A stretch of 64,000 bases of DNA. Source: JADJOM01 sp963817435. Its GTDB lineage: Bacteria > Gemmatimonadota > Gemmatimonadetes > Gemmatimonadales > GWC2-71-9. The DNA lies in the NCBI GenBank assembly GCA_963817435.1, contig CAWFNY010000001.1:1488001-1552000 (forward strand), in the 5' to 3' direction. The position numbers were made by a program, and so were the translations under genes. Positions 32,627 to 41,609 of this stretch are shown in pieces (the first letter of the stretch is position 1; each line of letters starts with the position of its first letter). The notes below the pieces were generated by a model. That model saw only the letters and a program-made list of their open reading frames with translations. It had not been told where the DNA came from and did not search any database.

Positions 32627-33814
32627 ATGAAGCGTAGCGCTCTGTTGTTCGGGGCCCTCATGCTCGGCGTGGCCTCGGCCGCGAATGCGCAGGGGCTGTC
32701 CATGCAGATGAGCAATGGCTGGAATTTCTCGTTCGCCGGCAACGTCAACATCTTCGCGATGTACCAGTCACAGTCGAGCAGCGGCAACACAAACACCCCC
32801 GGTGGGCTGGTTGGCGCGGGTGAGGCAAAGGGCTTCTACTATGGCACCGGCCTACTCCCAGCCTTCGCCACATTCTCGGCTACGGGCAAGGAAGGGAACA
32901 CCGACCTCGGCGTGCACTTCGGCTTCGCGCCCCAGGTGCAGTGCGGCGGCGGCGCGCACGACTGCTTCGGCGCCCAGATCGACATGCGTCAGGTCTACAT
33001 GACCGTCGGCGGCACCTGGGGCACCATCACCGCCGGTAAGGAACTCGGTCTCTATCAGCGCGGCAACATCCTGAGCGACCAGACCCTGTTCGGCGTCGGC
33101 GGCGGCGGGATTGCCCCGGGCGGCACCACCCTCGGCCGCATCGGCTTCGGCTACATCTATCCGAATTTCGTCGCCCAGATGACCTACACCACCCCGTCCG
33201 GTCGTCCCGGCTCGCTCTCCATCGGCCTCATGGATCCCAGCGCCTTCGGTCAGTACGGCGTGAACCAGACTCCGCGCGTCGAGGCTGAGGGCAGCTACAC
33301 CAGCGGCAGCTTCAAGGTGTTCGCGAGCGGCACAGTCCAGAACAGCAAGACCGCTCCGAGTGGTGGCACGAGCAAGACCGCTGTTGGCGGCGCCGGAGGT
33401 GTCACGTACAAGACTGGTCAGTTCTCGATTCACGGGTCCGGCTACTACGGCAAGGGCCTTGGCACCACCCTGATGTTCAACGGGACCGGCGGCGCAGACC
33501 CGACCGGTGGCCTGGCGGCGGACGCGGCGGGCACGCTCCGTAGCTCCTATGGCTTCTTCGGTCAGGTCACCGCCACGAGTGGGAAGGCCACGGTCGCCGG
33601 CTCGTACGGCTCGAGCTACCTGAAGGCCACCTCGGCTGAAGGCAGCGGCAAGACTGAGAACACCCTGATCTCGGGTGGCATCTATTACCAGGCGACCAAG
33701 TCCCTCAAGGTGGTCGGCGAAGGCGATTACATGTGGACGAAGGCTTCTCCGTCAGGCGGCGCCACGAAGAACAAGGCGTTCACCGGCGCGTTCGGCCTGA
33801 TGCTGTTCTACTAG
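32627..33814 (+). CDS. Outer-membrane porin
   Basis: 395 aa. AGGAG lies nine bases upstream of ATG 32627. Signal peptide ends SAANAQG. Gram-negative porin pattern: MSNGWNFSFAGNVNIFAMYQ as first strand, IDMRQVYMTVGGTWGTITAGKELG containing the porin-family loop before L3, many alternating Ser/Thr/Tyr strands, and a terminal aromatic residue (FGLMLFY). General diffusion channel for small solutes; closes the redox/transport island. A strong terminator follows. Confidence 0.92.
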   Translation: MKRSALLFGALMLGVASAANAQGLSMQMSNGWNFSFAGNVNIFAMYQSQSSSGNTNTPGGLVGAGEAKGFYYGTGLLPAFATFSATGKEGNTDLGVHFGFAPQVQCGGGAHDCFGAQIDMRQVYMTVGGTWGTITAGKELGLYQRGNILSDQTLFGVGGGGIAPGGTTLGRIGFGYIYPNFVAQMTYTTPSGRPGSLSIGLMDPSAFGQYGVNQTPRVEAEGSYTSGSFKVFASGTVQNSKTAPSGGTSKTAVGGAGGVTYKTGQFSIHGSGYYGKGLGTTLMFNGTGGADPTGGLAADAAGTLRSSYGFFGQVTATSGKATVAGSYGSSYLKATSAEGSGKTENTLISGGIYYQATKSLKVVGEGDYMWTKASPSGGATKNKAFTGAFGLMLFY

Positions 33815-33854
33815 GCATCGGTTCCCAGCGGGGGTATACCCGTCGGGCTCCAGG

Positions 33855-33890
33855 AGCGGCCTCCCGGTGGGGAGGCCGCTTTCCTTTTCC
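33855..33890 (+). terminator. Intrinsic terminator after the porin
   Basis: Perfect 10-bp arms AGCGGCCTCC / GGAGGCCGCT (33855-33864, 33871-33880), 6-nt loop, followed by TTCCTTTTCC. Confidence 0.85.
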
Positions 33891-33957
33891 CTGCTGCCGG
33901 GCGCGGTCAGGGCGCAGTAGATTGCCGGGACCTTTTCTCTCGCTGAGGCCGTGAACG

Positions 33958-34371
33958 ATGCGCCGAGCTGCCCTGTTCTTCTTCCTTGCCGCCCTCTCCG
34001 GCTGCGCCGGTACCTTCTACTCCGCCGCCAAGGCAACCTCGACGCGCGCTCCGGACGATTCATTCACCTGCATCCAGGACCAGCTCAACAGACTCGGGTA
34101 CAAGAGGAAGAACTACGACTCGCAGGACCGCTGGTACGTGGGCCAGAAGGCCGACCCAACCGCGCGGCTTGCCGATGTCCGTTTCCGCCAGCGGGTGAAC
34201 CGGCTGGACACGCGGGTGCGGCCGGATGCCAGTGGCAACTCGTCGATCGAGATCAAGGCACAGACCTTCGACCAGTTCGACAACCAGCAGGGCCTCGCCG
34301 AGACGGAGATCCCGGCCTCGACGCAGGTGAAAGAAGATGCCCAGGCGCTGATCGGAGCCTGCGGCAAGTAA
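33958..34371 (+). CDS. Lipoprotein of unknown function
   Basis: 137 aa. Lipoprotein signal MRRAALFFFLAALSGC (lipobox LSGC). Mature part: short alpha/beta domain with two more cysteines (FTCIQDQLNRLGY and IGACGK), which could form a disulfide. No recognised domain. Ends at a strong bidirectional terminator shared with the converging gene. Confidence 0.75.
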   Translation: MRRAALFFFLAALSGCAGTFYSAAKATSTRAPDDSFTCIQDQLNRLGYKRKNYDSQDRWYVGQKADPTARLADVRFRQRVNRLDTRVRPDASGNSSIEIKAQTFDQFDNQQGLAETEIPASTQVKEDAQALIGACGK

Positions 34372-34413
34372 GGCGCGGGCCCCGATAGACCCGCACCCCC
34401 GCGAGACGAAACA

Positions 34414-34455
34414 CAGCCGGCCGCCTCTGACATTCAGGGGCGGCCGGCTGTTTGT
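34414..34455. terminator. Strong bidirectional terminator
   Basis: Perfect 12-bp arms CAGCCGGCCGCC / GGCGGCCGGCTG (34414-34425, 34439-34450), with CTGA/TCAG pairing inside the loop. TTTGTG follows on + and TGTGTTTC on the minus strand. Confidence 0.85.
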
Positions 34456-34487
34456 GGCATCGGGGCTTCGAAGCGCCCTGCTGAGCG

Positions 34488-35003
34488 CTAGAGCCGGAAG
34501 TTGACGCCACCCCCGAAGTCGACGCGATCGGCGTCGCCGACGACGATCCGGATCTGGCCGAAGGGGAGCAGATTGGTCGACGTGGTCTTGAACTGCCAGC
34601 CGCTGAGCAGCGAGAGCCCGATGTCGGTGCTCGAGCCGGACACGCCGGCGACGCTCACGCTGGTGTGCGAGATGTCCAGTCCGCCCCCGGCGTACAGCCC
34701 CGAGTCCTTGATGTTGAGCTTGGGCCAGTAGCGTACGTTCCCGGCCAGACTCCAGAGATGGACATGGTTGCCGGGAAAGTAGTACTGGAAGGTGGGGTAG
34801 ATATCGAGCCGGTTCATGATGGGATATGAGAACTGGCCGCCGATGAAGAACTTGGTGTGATTCGTACCATACCCGATCTGCGGCCCGACGGTGGGCCGGT
34901 CACCCTGCTCGAAGCCACCCGCGCGATGCTGGGCGTGCGCGGCCGAGGTCACGGCGAAGAGGGCGAGGGCGGTCAGTAGCGGGACACGGCGGGAAAGAGA
35001 CAT
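34488..35003 (-). CDS. Outer-membrane beta-barrel protein
   Basis: 171 aa from ATG 35003 (MSLSRRVPLLTALALFAVTS), with GGAGAG upstream. Signal peptide cleaved after AHAQ. About eight amphipathic strands (GPQIGYGTNHTKFFIGGQFS, LDIYPTFQYYFPG, GLYAGGGLDISHTSVSV, LLPFGQIRIVVGDADRVDFG) and a terminal aromatic/hydrophobic end (GGGVNFRL). OmpA/OmpW-sized barrel of unknown function. Confidence 0.8.
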   Translation of the reverse strand: MSLSRRVPLLTALALFAVTSAAHAQHRAGGFEQGDRPTVGPQIGYGTNHTKFFIGGQFSYPIMNRLDIYPTFQYYFPGNHVHLWSLAGNVRYWPKLNIKDSGLYAGGGLDISHTSVSVAGVSGSSTDIGLSLLSGWQFKTTSTNLLPFGQIRIVVGDADRVDFGGGVNFRL

Positions 35004-35219
35004 AGGTGCGCTCTCCATGGGGGGGTGATGACGCGGCAGGGCGAATGCGCCCCGCTCCAAAGAAACTATACGCAATTCCTGGCAAAGAACCTTCATCGCG
35101 GTGCGGGAAGTCCCCATTCAACCGTCTGGTTGAAAACGACCGGTCTGCCTATGGCCCGCCGCCCACCACGGCACTAGCTTGCCTCCGCACTCGCTGCACG
35201 AATTCTCATGGAGCCCCGC

Positions 35220-36155
35220 ATGGCAGCACCGCTCGTCCAGCTGACCCGAGGCGGCACCCCGACGCCGCCCGACCCGGCGCCCGCGGCGGCCATTCCGCTC
35301 ATCCGCAAACCCTCCTGGCTCAAGGTGAAGGCACCCGGCGGGGAGAGTTACATCCGGATCAAGGGCATGATGCGGGAGCTGGGCCTGCACACCGTCTGTG
35401 AAGAGGCGCGCTGCCCCAACATCGGGGAATGCTGGGAGCACAAGGCCGCGACGTTCATGATCCTGGGCGACGTCTGCACCCGGAACTGTGCCTACTGCGC
35501 CGTCGCCCACGGTACTCCCGCCCCGTACGATCCCGTGGAGCCGGCACGGCTGGCCGAGGCGGTGGCGCGGATGGGCCTCGAGCATGTGGTCATCACGTCG
35601 GTGGACCGGGACGATCTTCCGAACGGCGGGGCCGAGGCCTTCGCGGGGTGCGTGACCGAGATCCGCGCGCGGCTCCCCGAGACCACCGTCGAGGTGCTGA
35701 TCCCCGATTTCAAGGGATCGGAGCGGGCGCTGCAGATCGTCCTCGACTCCAGGCCGGCCATCCTCAATCACAACCTCGAGACCTGCGAGCGGCTGTACCG
35801 CCTGGCCCGGCCCGGCGGTCGCTACGACCGCGCGCTCCAGCTGCTCGCAAATGCCCGCCGGATGGCACCTGACGGCCTGACCAAGTCGGGGATCATCCTC
35901 GGCATGGGCGAAGAGTGGGACGAGATCGTGACCTGCATGCGCGATCTTCGCCGGAGCGACGTGAACATCCTCACCCTCGGCCAGTACCTGCGCCCGACGG
36001 AGAGTCACCTTCCGATCGCGCGGTATTACACCCCCGACGAGTTCGCGGAGCTGGAGCACATCGGCATGCGGCTGGGCTTCACTCATGTGCAGGCGAGCCC
36101 GCTCACGCGGTCGAGCTATCACGCGTGGGAACAGGCGAGGGCCGCGCAGGCCTAG
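35220..36155 (+). CDS. lipA: Lipoyl synthase
   Basis: 311 aa from ATG 35220, with GGAG six bases before; ATG 35208 is an alternative. Auxiliary cluster motif CEEARCPNIGEC, radical-SAM motif CTRNCAYC and the cluster-binding serine in LTRSSYHA are all present. It inserts sulfur into octanoyl groups on lipoyl domains. The pyruvate dehydrogenase genes that need the product follow at once, and lipB closes the cluster at 42361. Confidence 0.97.
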   Translation: MAAPLVQLTRGGTPTPPDPAPAAAIPLIRKPSWLKVKAPGGESYIRIKGMMRELGLHTVCEEARCPNIGECWEHKAATFMILGDVCTRNCAYCAVAHGTPAPYDPVEPARLAEAVARMGLEHVVITSVDRDDLPNGGAEAFAGCVTEIRARLPETTVEVLIPDFKGSERALQIVLDSRPAILNHNLETCERLYRLARPGGRYDRALQLLANARRMAPDGLTKSGIILGMGEEWDEIVTCMRDLRRSDVNILTLGQYLRPTESHLPIARYYTPDEFAELEHIGMRLGFTHVQASPLTRSSYHAWEQARAAQA

Positions 36156-36160
36156 CACCG

Positions 36161-36240
36161 TGTCATCCCGAGGGGCGGAGCCCCGAGGGATCCCTGCAAG
36201 TGTGCAACGCAAGAGATTCCTCGCTTCGCCCGGCATGACA
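36161..36240. repeat. Intergenic palindromic repeat (REP/MITE-like)
   Basis: 80-bp element with imperfect terminal inverted repeats (TGTCATCCCG / CGGCATGACA) and inner palindromes GGGGC-GGA-GCCCC and AGGGATCCCT. The right half, GATTCCTCGCTTCGCCCGG then CATGACA, resembles a dispersed intergenic repeat known in several phyla. It lies between lipA and the E1 alpha gene. Confidence 0.6.
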
Positions 36241-36259
36241 GGCCGGGCAAAGGATCGCA

Positions 36260-37273
36260 ATGGCAACGGCGAGATCATCGCGGAAGACCGACACCAGGCT
36301 GGCCGAGAAGTACCGCTTCTACCTCCGGCAGATGCTGCTCATCCGCCGGTTCGAGGAAAAGGCGGGCGAGGCCTACAGCCTGGGCAAGATCGGCGGCTTC
36401 TGCCATCTCTACATCGGGCAGGAAGCGGTGGGGGTGGGATGCCTCTCGCAGCTCCGGCCGGACGACTACCTCACGACGACCTACCGCGACCACGGCCAGG
36501 CGCTCGCGCGCGGCATGTCGGCCCGCGCGGTCATGGCGGAGCTCTTCGGCAAGGCGACCGGCTGCTCGAAGGGCAAGGGCGGGTCGATGCACCTCTTCGA
36601 CACGTCGCTCGGCTTTCTGGGCGGGCATGGCATCGTCGGCGGCCACATCCCGCTGACGACAGGCATCGGATTCGCCATCAAGTATCGGCAGCAGGACCAG
36701 GTCTCGGTCTGCTTCTTCGGCGAGGCGGCGGTGAACAACGGCGCCTTCCACGAGGCGCTCAACATGGCCGGCATCTGGAAGCTGCCCTGCATCTTCATCT
36801 GCGAGAACAACCGCTACGGCATGGGCACGGCACTGGACCGCGCAACGTCCACCTGGAACATCTCCGAGCGGGCTGCCTCCTACGACATGTCGCGCGAGGT
36901 CGTCGATGGCCAGGATCTCGGCGAGGTGATGGCCGCGATGGACCGCGCCGTCGTCCGCGCCCGCCGGCCGGCCCAGCCGACGCTCCTCGAAATCCGCACC
37001 TATCGCTTCGTCGGCCACTCGATGTCCGACCCGATCCACGGTCACTATCGTACCAAGGAAGAGGTCGAGGCGCATCGCAAGCGCGACCCGATCATCATCT
37101 GGAGCGAGCGGCTCAAGGGCGAGGGGCTGATCGACGACGCCGGCATCGAGCGGCTCGACACCGAGGTGAAGGCGGAGGTGCAGGACGCGTATGAGTTCGC
37201 GGACCAGAGCCCGGACCCGGAACCCGCGGAGCTGTACACCGACGTCTACGCGCCGCTCAAGGAGCCCGTCTGA
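36260..37273 (+). CDS. pdhA: Pyruvate dehydrogenase E1 component, alpha subunit
   Basis: 337 aa. The thiamine-diphosphate motif reads FFGEAAVNNGAFHEALNMAG then ICENN, and the phosphorylation-loop-like region is YRFVGHSMSDPIHGHYRTKEE. Substrate-channel signature GKGGSMHLFD is present. Heterotetrameric (alpha2-beta2) type E1. Decarboxylates pyruvate and passes the acetyl group to E2. Its TGA overlaps the ATG of the beta subunit (TGATG). Confidence 0.95.
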   Translation: MATARSSRKTDTRLAEKYRFYLRQMLLIRRFEEKAGEAYSLGKIGGFCHLYIGQEAVGVGCLSQLRPDDYLTTTYRDHGQALARGMSARAVMAELFGKATGCSKGKGGSMHLFDTSLGFLGGHGIVGGHIPLTTGIGFAIKYRQQDQVSVCFFGEAAVNNGAFHEALNMAGIWKLPCIFICENNRYGMGTALDRATSTWNISERAASYDMSREVVDGQDLGEVMAAMDRAVVRARRPAQPTLLEIRTYRFVGHSMSDPIHGHYRTKEEVEAHRKRDPIIIWSERLKGEGLIDDAGIERLDTEVKAEVQDAYEFADQSPDPEPAELYTDVYAPLKEPV

Positions 37274-38256
37274 TGCCGGTCATGACGTATCGTGACGCGC
37301 TGAATGCGGCCCTGCGCGAGGAGATGGCCCGCGATCCGGATGTCTTCCTCATGGGCGAGGAGGTCGGCGTCTACCAGGGCGCCTACAAGGTGAGTCGCGG
37401 GCTGCTGGAGGAGTTCGGCCCCAATCGAATCGTGGACACGCCGATCACCGAGCTCGGATTCGCGGGCGTCGGTGTCGGCGCGGCGATGGTGGGCCTCCGG
37501 CCGATCATCGAGTTCATGACCTGGAACTTCGCGCTGCTCGCGATCGACCAGATCGTCAACACCGCCGCGAAGATCCGCTACATGTCCGGCGGCCAGGTGG
37601 GGTGTCCGATCGTGTTCCGCGGGCCGGCGGGCGCGGCGCTGCAGCTCGGGGCGCAGCACTCCCAGTGCTTCGAGGCGATGTACGCCCACATTCCCGGGCT
37701 CAAGGTCATCATGCCGGCCACGCCCGCGGATGCCAAGGGATTGCTGAAGAGCGCCATCCGCGACGACAACCCGGTCGTCTTCATGGAAGGCGAGATGCTC
37801 TACAATACCAAGGGCGAAGTCCCCGAGGGCGAGCATATCGTCCCCATCGGCAGGGCGGAGGTGAAGCGCGCCGGCGAGCACGTGAGCCTCATCTGCTACT
37901 CCAAGACCGTCGCCTCCTGCCTCAAGGCCGCCGAGCAGCTGGAGACTGAAGGGATCTCGGCCGAGGTCGTCGACCTGCGCACGATTCGGCCGCTTGATCT
38001 CGAGACGCTGTTCACTTCGGTGTCCAAGACGCATCGCGCGGTGATTGCGGAGGAGGGCTGGTACTTCGCGGGCGCGGGCGCGCAGGTGGTGGACGAGATC
38101 CAGCAGGGCATCTTCGACGAGCTCGACGCACCGATCCTTCGCGTGACCGGCGCCGATGTTCCGATGCCGTACAACAAGTATCTCGAGAAGGCGGCGAAGA
38201 CCTCGCCGGAACGCATCGTGGCGGCGGTCAGGAAGGTGCTCTACCTCGAGTCGTGA
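37273..38256 (+). CDS. pdhB: Pyruvate dehydrogenase E1 component, beta subunit
   Basis: 327 aa. Typical beta-subunit order: DVFLMGEEVGVYQGAYKVSR, DTPITELGFAGVGVGAAMVG, PIEFMTWNFALLAIDQ region, then the C-terminal transketolase domain ending VTGADVPMPYNKYLEKAA. Partner of the alpha subunit with which it is translationally coupled. Confidence 0.95.
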   Translation: MPVMTYRDALNAALREEMARDPDVFLMGEEVGVYQGAYKVSRGLLEEFGPNRIVDTPITELGFAGVGVGAAMVGLRPIIEFMTWNFALLAIDQIVNTAAKIRYMSGGQVGCPIVFRGPAGAALQLGAQHSQCFEAMYAHIPGLKVIMPATPADAKGLLKSAIRDDNPVVFMEGEMLYNTKGEVPEGEHIVPIGRAEVKRAGEHVSLICYSKTVASCLKAAEQLETEGISAEVVDLRTIRPLDLETLFTSVSKTHRAVIAEEGWYFAGAGAQVVDEIQQGIFDELDAPILRVTGADVPMPYNKYLEKAAKTSPERIVAAVRKVLYLES

Positions 38257-38310
38257 AGCGACTTCCGGGGCGCCCCTCGTCCCCGGAATGACCGTGAACC
38301 GGGAAGTCTC

Positions 38311-39582
38311 ATGGCGACGAAAGTTCTGATGGAAGCGCTCTCTCCCACGATGGAGGAGGGCCGCCTGGTCGAGTGGAAGAAGCAGGAGGGCGACGCAGTC
38401 GCCGCCGGCGAAGTCCTGGCCGAGGTCGAAACCGACAAGGCCGTCATGGACCTCACCGCGCGTGCGGCGGGCGTGCTCCTCAAGCACGCGATTGCGGCGG
38501 GGACGACCGTGCCCGTTGGACAGGTGGTCGGGGTCATCGGTGCGAAGGGCGAGGACATCGCGTCCTTGCTGGGCGGCGGAGCCCCGAAGCCATCCACGCC
38601 CGTTGCGGCACCGGCCGCTCCTGCTGCGGCGATGAAGGCGACGGCGCCCGTCACCGCTCCGCTTCCGGAGCCGGCTGTGGCGGCCGCGCCCGCACTCACT
38701 GTGGCCGCCGCTCCCGGGGATGGCCGGGTGAAGGCCTCACCCCTCGCCAGAAAGGTTGCCGCCGAGCGAGGGCTCGATCTGGCGGGACTGCGGGGCTCCG
38801 GCCCCGAGGGACGGATCGTGGTGCGGGACGTGGAGGGTGCCGGCGCGATCGCGGCGACGCCCGCTGCTGCGGCGGCACCGGAGGCGCTCACCGGCTTCAC
38901 CGATACGCCACTCTCCCAGCTCCGGAAGACGATCGCGAAGCGACTGACTCAGTCGATCGGACCGGTCCCGACCTTCTACCTCACGGCCGAAGTGGACATG
39001 GAGCGGGTGGCCGAGGCGCGTGAGGCGCTGAATGCGCGGGCGGAAGCGGAGAAGAAGCCGAAGGCGAGCTTCAACGATATCGTCATCAAGGCGACCGCAC
39101 TCGCGCTGCGGCAGCATCCGGCGTGCAACGCCTGGTGGCAGGAGGACCGCATCCGTTACTGGCACGACGTGCACATCAGCATGGCGGTCGCAATCGAGGA
39201 CGGGCTCATCACGCCGGTCATCCGTCATGCCGACCGGAAGTCGCTGCGCGACATCGGGGCGGAATCGAAGGAGCTGGCCGGGCGGGCGCGGGAACGCCGG
39301 CTGACGCCCGAGGAATACACCGGCGGCACCTTCTCGGTATCCAATCTCGGCATGTTCGAGATCGACCAGTTCACCGCGGTGATCAATCCGCCGGAGGCAG
39401 GGATCCTGGCGATCGGCAGCATCGTGGCGAAGCCGGTGGCCGAAGGGGACCAGGTCGTGATCCGGCGGCGGATGCGCATCACGATGTCGTGTGACCACCG
39501 TGTCATCGACGGCGCAACTGGCGCCGCGTTCCTGAAGACCCTGAAGCAGATGCTGGAGAATCCGCTGGCGCTGGTGTGGTGA
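38311..39582 (+). CDS. pdhC: Dihydrolipoyl acetyltransferase (E2 of pyruvate dehydrogenase)
   Basis: 423 aa. One lipoyl domain (residues 1-76) with the lipoylated lysine in ETDKAVMDLTA; an Ala/Pro-rich linker (about 90-135); a peripheral-subunit-binding domain (KASPLARKVAAERGLDLAGL, SGPEGRIVVRDV); and the catalytic domain with MSCDHRVIDGATGAAF carrying the active-site His and Asp. It accepts acetyl from E1 and forms acetyl-CoA. Only one lipoyl domain, as in most Gram-positive-type complexes. Confidence 0.95.
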   Translation: MATKVLMEALSPTMEEGRLVEWKKQEGDAVAAGEVLAEVETDKAVMDLTARAAGVLLKHAIAAGTTVPVGQVVGVIGAKGEDIASLLGGGAPKPSTPVAAPAAPAAAMKATAPVTAPLPEPAVAAAPALTVAAAPGDGRVKASPLARKVAAERGLDLAGLRGSGPEGRIVVRDVEGAGAIAATPAAAAAPEALTGFTDTPLSQLRKTIAKRLTQSIGPVPTFYLTAEVDMERVAEAREALNARAEAEKKPKASFNDIVIKATALALRQHPACNAWWQEDRIRYWHDVHISMAVAIEDGLITPVIRHADRKSLRDIGAESKELAGRARERRLTPEEYTGGTFSVSNLGMFEIDQFTAVINPPEAGILAIGSIVAKPVAEGDQVVIRRRMRITMSCDHRVIDGATGAAFLKTLKQMLENPLALVW

Positions 39583-39585
39583 GAA

Positions 39586-39630
39586 GGCGGTTAGGCGGTT
39601 GGGCGGTTGGGCGGTTGGGCGGTTAGGCGG
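39586..39630 (+). repeat. Octamer tandem repeat GGCGGTT(A/G)
   Basis: Five and a half copies of an 8-bp unit in the gap between the E2 and E3 genes: two A variants at the ends and three G variants between. GGTTAGG at 39621-39627 is complementary to CCTAACC at 39669-39675, so the leader can fold back in front of the E3 start. Confidence 0.75.
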
Positions 39631-39703
39631 AATCGGCAGTGGCACACCAACGGCCTCAACACTAACAGCCTAACCTCCACAGAACACTAACTCCGAGGCT
39701 CTC

Positions 39704-41098
39704 GTGGCGACCTTTGACGTGATCATCCTGGGTGGCGGTCCCGCCGGTTATGTCTGCGCGATCCGTGCGGCACAGCTCGGCCTGTCAACGGCGGTCGTCG
39801 AGAAGGACAAACTGGGCGGCGTCTGCGTGAACATCGGGTGCATCCCCACCAAGGCTCTGCTCCACAGCTCGCGGGTCGCCAACATCGTGGCGCACGAGGC
39901 GAAAGACCTCGGCGTCGAGGTCGGGGCGGTGAAGGTGGACTACGGCGTCGCGATGAAGCGTTCCCGGAAGGTGGCCGATCAGAACTCCAGAGGGGTCGAG
40001 TTCCTGATGAAGAAACACAAGGTCACCGTCATCAAGGGCGAAGGGACCCTGCTGCCGGGGCGCAAGATCAAGGTCGGTGCGGATGTGCACGAGGCGAAGA
40101 AGGCGATCGTCATCGCGACCGGCTCCCGGGTGAAGGGCATCCCGCAGATCGGCCTCGAGATCAACAAGACGACCGTCATCAGCTCCGACGAGGCGCTCTT
40201 CCTCGAGAAGGCGCCGGCCAGCATCGCCATCATCGGTGCAGGTGCCGTCGGCTGCGAGTTCGCCGACATCTTCAGCTCCTTCGGCTCCAAGGTGACGCTG
40301 ATCGAGGCACTGCCCAGGATCCTGCCGATCGAGGACGCGGAAGCCTCGGATGCGGTCGCCAAGAGCTACAAGAAGCGCGGCATCGACGTGCACGCCGGAG
40401 CGAAGGTCACCCAGGCGGACGTCGGCAAGGACAAGGTGGTCCTGACCCTCGAGGTCGGCGGCAAGCCGCAGCCGGTGGAGGCCGAGAAGGTCCTGATGGC
40501 CGCGGGTCGGGCGGTCAACACCGAGAACATGGGATTCAAGGAAGCGGGAGTGCAGCTCACCGAGCGGGGGTGGGTCAAGGTCAATCTGGCCACGCTCGAG
40601 ACCACCGCGCCCGGCATCTACTGCATCGGCGACGTCGCCGGTCCGCCGATGCTGGCGCACAAGGGCAGCCGCGAGGGGGTCTTCGTCGCCGAACTCATCG
40701 CGGGTCACAAGCCGCATGCCATCCGCTACGACAACATTCCCTCGGTCACCTACTGCCATCCCGAGGTGGCGAGCATCGGGCTCACCGAGGATCAGTGCAA
40801 GGAGAAGAAGCTCGACTTCCAGGTGGGCCGCTTCCCGTTCAGCGCCAACGGGCGTGCCCGCGCGACCAACGAGACCGAAGGCTTCGTCAAGATCATCCGG
40901 GACAAGAAGTACGGCGAGATTCTCGGCGCGCACGTCGTGGGCGGCCATGCCTCCGAGATAATCCACGAACTCGTCGTCGCACGGGAGAACGAGTACACCG
41001 TCGAAGAAGTCGAGCTCGCGGTGCACGCCCACCCCACCCTGTCGGAGGCGATCGCCGAGGCGGCGCTCGATTCGATGGGGCGGGTGATGCATATCTGA
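39704..41098 (+). CDS. lpdA: Dihydrolipoyl dehydrogenase (E3)
   Basis: 464 aa from GTG 39704. FAD motif DVIILGGGPAGYVCAIRAAQ, redox disulfide GGVCVNIGCIPTKALLHS, NAD motif IAIIGAGAVGCEFADIFSSF and the C-terminal dimer/active-site region HAHPTLSEAIAEAA carrying the His-Glu pair. Reoxidises lipoamide with NAD+. It completes the complex encoded upstream; the leader contains an octamer repeat. Confidence 0.96.
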   Translation: MATFDVIILGGGPAGYVCAIRAAQLGLSTAVVEKDKLGGVCVNIGCIPTKALLHSSRVANIVAHEAKDLGVEVGAVKVDYGVAMKRSRKVADQNSRGVEFLMKKHKVTVIKGEGTLLPGRKIKVGADVHEAKKAIVIATGSRVKGIPQIGLEINKTTVISSDEALFLEKAPASIAIIGAGAVGCEFADIFSSFGSKVTLIEALPRILPIEDAEASDAVAKSYKKRGIDVHAGAKVTQADVGKDKVVLTLEVGGKPQPVEAEKVLMAAGRAVNTENMGFKEAGVQLTERGWVKVNLATLETTAPGIYCIGDVAGPPMLAHKGSREGVFVAELIAGHKPHAIRYDNIPSVTYCHPEVASIGLTEDQCKEKKLDFQVGRFPFSANGRARATNETEGFVKIIRDKKYGEILGAHVVGGHASEIIHELVVARENEYTVEEVELAVHAHPTLSEAIAEAALDSMGRVMHI

Positions 41099-41168
41099 CG
41101 CGTGCGGGCGAGGTGAGGCCTCGCCCCTGCCCGGTCTCCGCTCAACGCGCGCAGCCGATCGCAATCCA

Positions 41169-41609
41169 ATGACCGTCGAACTGTCCCCCACTGGCGAAGT
41201 GGCCGCGCCCGATCATGTCGGCGTGGCCATGCGCGCGATGGGCTTCGGCATCCTCTTCGGGCTGGCGGTGACCTCGGCCATGCTGTGGGTGGTGCGGACG
41301 GTTCAGCTCTCGACCCCGCATCCGGCCGACGGCAAGCCGAGTGACGCCGTCGTCAACCTGCTGCTGCTCGCCTGGCTCGGCGGGGCGGCGCTCGCCACAG
41401 CGGCCGGCTTCTCCCTCATGCGGCCGCTGACTTCGCTGTACCGTCGGGGCGGCCTGTCGATCGTCGCCGGCTTCGCCACGCTCGTCGTGTCGTTCGTCAC
41501 CCAGCCGGTCGACGGGCTGCTCGGACGCCCAGGTCTGCTCGGGCTCGCGGCGCTGGCCATCGTCCTCTGCCTGCTCCTCGCCCGCTCGATCGCCCGGGAG
41601 CGCCCATGA
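41169..41609 (+). CDS. Integral membrane protein, four predicted helices
   Basis: 146 aa. Hydrophobic segments at about 27-45 (GILFGLAVTSAMLWVV), 62-82, 95-112 and 120-140. Arg-rich tail (LLARSIARERP). No family recognised. It sits between lpdA and lipB, and its stop overlaps the ATG of lipB (41606-41609), so it may be co-translated with it. Confidence 0.72.
   Translation: MTVELSPTGEVAAPDHVGVAMRAMGFGILFGLAVTSAMLWVVRTVQLSTPHPADGKPSDAVVNLLLLAWLGGAALATAAGFSLMRPLTSLYRRGGLSIVAGFATLVVSFVTQPVDGLLGRPGLLGLAALAIVLCLLLARSIARERP

Noticed and set aside
39586..39630. Possible CRISPR array
   Set aside because: Units are 8 bp and have no spacers; it is a simple tandem repeat.
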